Below, in pieces: positions 32,110-33,988 of a DNA stretch of 33,988 bases. The notes beneath the pieces are model-generated. The model ran no database searches. It was not told the DNA's origin and worked only from the letters and a program-made list of their open reading frames with translations. The translations under genes and the position numbers were made by a program. Location of the stretch: positions 81,424 to 115,411 of the forward strand of contig NZ_LNYO01000023.1 of assembly GCF_001467895.1 (NCBI RefSeq). The letters run 5' to 3'. The stretch comes from Legionella nautarum. GTDB taxonomy: Bacteria > Pseudomonadota > Gammaproteobacteria > Legionellales > Legionellaceae. The first letter of the stretch is position 1. Each line of letters opens with the position of its first letter.

Positions 32110-32568
32110 ATGAAACAACAAGGATTAATCGTTAATTTTCAGCTTGTTGCAATACCCAGTTCGCATTTTAGGGTTAAATCGTCCGGTTTAATAGCTAAAT
32201 CATTAGAGGGAAGTTTTATCAGAGTGATTGAGATAATGTCATCCTTGAAGGAATCATGGAATTGTTTAGAGAGTTACCAATATACATTAAAGTCCTTTAA
32301 TGAAAATTATCGTGTCAAAGTTACAAGAAGTGCTGACCTGGCTTTGTGTATCGTTGCCTAGAATGTTGTTCGTTATCATAAACAAATGAAATCTATTGAT
32401 GGCTATATTGACACAGGCACCTTGAGAATAGATGGCCCTTTTAACCAAACTTTATTAGAAGCAGTCAAAGAAAAAGCTGCATTAGAGTCAGATATGACAC
32501 AGAAGAAATTTGTTAATGCTAAATGTTGTAATCATATTTTTGAATTAGATGATTTATTAAATGGTTTT
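32110..32568 (+). pseudogene. Lon/ChlI-fold-like gene, copy B, broken by a nonsense codon
   Basis: The frame aligns along its length with the 165-residue protein at 20167-20664 (SSHFRVKSSGLIAKSLEGSF, SADLALCIVA, IDTGTLRIDGPFNQ, FVNAKCCNHIFELDDLLNG). A TAG at 32359-32361 replaces the Leu codon of A-L-N-I-V in the intact copy, a single-base change. The first 15 or so residues also differ, and the stop codon is lost so the frame runs into the next gene. The 3' half could only be made by read-through or restart. Confidence 0.75.
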
Positions 32569-32587
32569 AAAAAAACAAGGAGAAAAA

Positions 32588-33127
32588 ATGAGTCTAAAAA
32601 AAGTAGCTTCTGCAGTAATGATGGTGGGCGCTGTATCAATGGCTAATGCTGAAGTGTGCAAAGAGACACCCGGTAGCATTACCTGTGGTAAGGGCACCAT
32701 AAAAAGCTTAACGGGGAATGGAATGGTTTCTGTGAGTGGCACCACAATTGAGGGTCCAACAGTGATAAATGGAATGCTAACGGCTGATGATGCAAGTTTT
32801 TCTTCATTAAATGTTAATGGAAGCGTGTCACTAATGCAGTGTACTGTTAACTCAGTAGCGGAAATTAAAGGAAGTTTAAAAGCATCCTCTGCCAAATTTG
32901 AAAGTTCGTTGGATATTTACTCAAGTTCAACCCGTTTTATTAATTCTAAAACAAATAATAATTTACATATTCATCATTTGGATAACCCTCACCAAGAAGT
33001 TTATTTGGACAACAATTCAGAAGTAGGTGGCGATATCGTTTTTGATGATGGTCATGGAACAGTTTATGTCAGCGGCGGTTCAAAAATCGGTGGTAGTGTA
33101 ATTGGCGGTGAAATAATCAATAAGTAG
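32588..33127 (+). CDS. Secreted beta-solenoid protein, copy B
   Basis: The ATG at 32588 (MSLKKVASAVMMVGAVSMAN) has AAGGAG 6 bases upstream and begins the signal peptide; an in-frame start 27 bases earlier adds nothing meaningful. The 179-residue product has the same length as copy A and keeps the cleavage region (NAEVCK), the C-x(8)-C spacing, the GMVSVSGTTIEGPTVINGML repeats, SSTRFINSK and the end GGSVIGGEIINK. It is intact even though the gene before it is broken, so it is probably still selected for. It lies 12 bases upstream of the fused DAHP synthase gene. Confidence 0.78.
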   Translation: MSLKKVASAVMMVGAVSMANAEVCKETPGSITCGKGTIKSLTGNGMVSVSGTTIEGPTVINGMLTADDASFSSLNVNGSVSLMQCTVNSVAEIKGSLKASSAKFESSLDIYSSSTRFINSKTNNNLHIHHLDNPHQEVYLDNNSEVGGDIVFDDGHGTVYVSGGSKIGGSVIGGEIINK

Positions 33128-33139
33128 TGGAGAATTATG

Positions 33140-33988
33140 ATGAGTTTAGAAAAGGATAAAGTTATAGATATCTTTTTTGGTATGTACAATGATGGCCAAG
33201 AAGGCGGTAGTGCATCAGTCCACCAATTTAAAAATCAAGGAAAGCAATACCTTCCAATCTATCACTCCCTTAATGAACTAACCCATATCCAAAATATCTT
33301 AGAGTCCCAATCCCCATTGGTTTCTATCAAAGAAATTAATAAGCTCCGCCAATTAATAGCAAGAGCAGCAGTGGGTGAGTATTTTTTAATACAATCAGGA
33401 GATTGCGCAGAAAATTTTTATGATTGCGACCAAGATACAAGCTATGAAAAATTAGACTTTATTGAGCAGTTGGCTAAATTTTTTCAAAGAAAAACGGGAT
33501 GTAATGTAATTCGGATAGGCCGTATAGCAGGTCAATACGCTAAACCCTCAAATAACACTTATGAAATTTCTCAAAATAAAACGATTTGTTCCTATTTTGG
33601 CGATATGGTGAATCAAGTTCATAAAAAACATCGTACCCCCGATCCCTGGCGAATGCTTCTGAGCTATAATTGCGCAGCCTCTATTTATCGAGAAATTAAT
33701 CAATGGAATCGGGAGCTAAGGCCAGAACAAAAAATATATACAAGTCATGACGCTTTTCTACTTTACTACGAGCAAGCACTAACTCGGTTGGATAAACGAA
33801 CGGGGTTCTATTACAACCGTTCAACCCATTTTCCTTGGCTTGGTAAACACACGATTAACAGCCTGCCCCATATTGACTACTTGAAAAAAATTGCAAATCC
33901 AATTGCAATAAAAATAGGCCCAGATACTTCCATCAAGCATCTTATAAAGACCATCCATGCCTTAGATCCAAATTATCTTCCCGGGCGC
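33140..33988 (+). CDS. Class II DAHP synthase-like enzyme with a RiPP-peptide-like N-terminus (partial)
   Basis: The frame is open to the window edge (283 codons). I start at the second of two ATGs (33140), with GGAG 7 bases upstream, because it aligns gaplessly with the repeat peptide at 19436-19597. Residues 6-24 (DKVIDIFFGMYNDGQEGGS) share 14 of 19 positions with that peptide. From about residue 30 it is a class II 3-deoxy-7-phosphoheptulonate synthase: QFKNQGKQYLPIYHSLNE, FLIQSGDCAENF with the metal-binding Cys, RIGRIAGQYAKP, THFPWLGKHT, IANPIAIKIGP. AKPRS is changed to AKPSNN and the G-A-H-V-E stretch to LPHIDY, so substrate or product may differ from ordinary shikimate-pathway enzymes. 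Specialised relatives feed phenazine and aminoshikimate products. Confidence 0.82.
   Translation, partial: MSLEKDKVIDIFFGMYNDGQEGGSASVHQFKNQGKQYLPIYHSLNELTHIQNILESQSPLVSIKEINKLRQLIARAAVGEYFLIQSGDCAENFYDCDQDTSYEKLDFIEQLAKFFQRKTGCNVIRIGRIAGQYAKPSNNTYEISQNKTICSYFGDMVNQVHKKHRTPDPWRMLLSYNCAASIYREINQWNRELRPEQKIYTSHDAFLLYYEQALTRLDKRTGFYYNRSTHFPWLGKHTINSLPHIDYLKKIANPIAIKIGPDTSIKHLIKTIHALDPNYLPGR

Noticed and set aside
32557-32895. A 112-codon minus-strand frame
   Set aside because: It is antisense to the beta-solenoid gene; the same antisense pattern appears at 19974-20225 over copy A, showing it is compositional.

Overview
The window is AT-rich gammaproteobacterial DNA and most resembles Legionella or a close relative. 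The reasons are the base composition, the long runs of phosphorelay proteins with divergent receivers, the small Legionella-like regulators and the many decayed insertion sequences. No species assignment can be made from the sequence alone. No rRNA, tRNA or CRISPR array was seen.

Bases 1-9650 hold a signalling island, nearly all on the minus strand. Reading in the direction of transcription there is a small ABM-type monooxygenase (9647-9336), a PotD-like binding protein, a hybrid histidine kinase and a four-helix membrane protein. The last three overlap by 4 bases each, so they look like a ligand-sensing unit. Then come a GNAT acetyltransferase, a polytopic hybrid kinase with two receivers, a short HPt protein, a stand-alone HisKA-like dimerisation domain and a two-domain response regulator. 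Remnants of an IS110-type transposase and of a receiver domain lie between them.

Bases 10411-20664 are the centre of interest. Eleven tightly packed minus-strand genes form one apparent operon for a ribosomally made, ATP-grasp-modified peptide (graspetide-type RiPP). In order of transcription they are: a Lon/ChlI-fold-like protein, a secreted beta-solenoid protein, a 53-aa repeat peptide, an apparently degenerate ATP-grasp partner, an ATP-grasp ligase, an ABC transporter, a 53-aa double-glycine precursor, an MvdD-like ATP-grasp ligase, an exported HEAT-repeat protein, an HlyD-type adaptor and a C39-peptidase ABC exporter. The two 53-aa peptide genes are easily missed. A divergent XRE/S24-like regulator (20874-21566) sits at the head. 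The regulator and operon together are bracketed by a near-perfect inverted repeat of about 53 bp (10358-10410 and 21693-21745), with an IS481-type transposase remnant beside the left copy. The block therefore looks like a mobile cargo unit.

Bases 21779-31605 hold a DUF2130 coiled-coil protein, two GNAT genes, an FAD oxidoreductase with a helical C-terminus, small hypotheticals, an IS3 remnant, a third hybrid kinase (paralogous to the one at 2380-4971), and a response-regulator plus XRE-regulator pair.

Bases 31680-33988 hold a second, decayed copy of the head of the RiPP operon. It has a clear sigma70-type promoter with repeated operator-like words, a frameshifted PLP-decarboxylase fragment, a nonsense-mutated copy of the Lon-like gene and an intact copy of the beta-solenoid gene. 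Where the repeat peptide should be, the same peptide N-terminus is fused in frame to a class II DAHP synthase that runs off the window. This fusion, together with the two-precursor, two-ligase, two-exporter operon, is the strongest candidate for an undescribed system.
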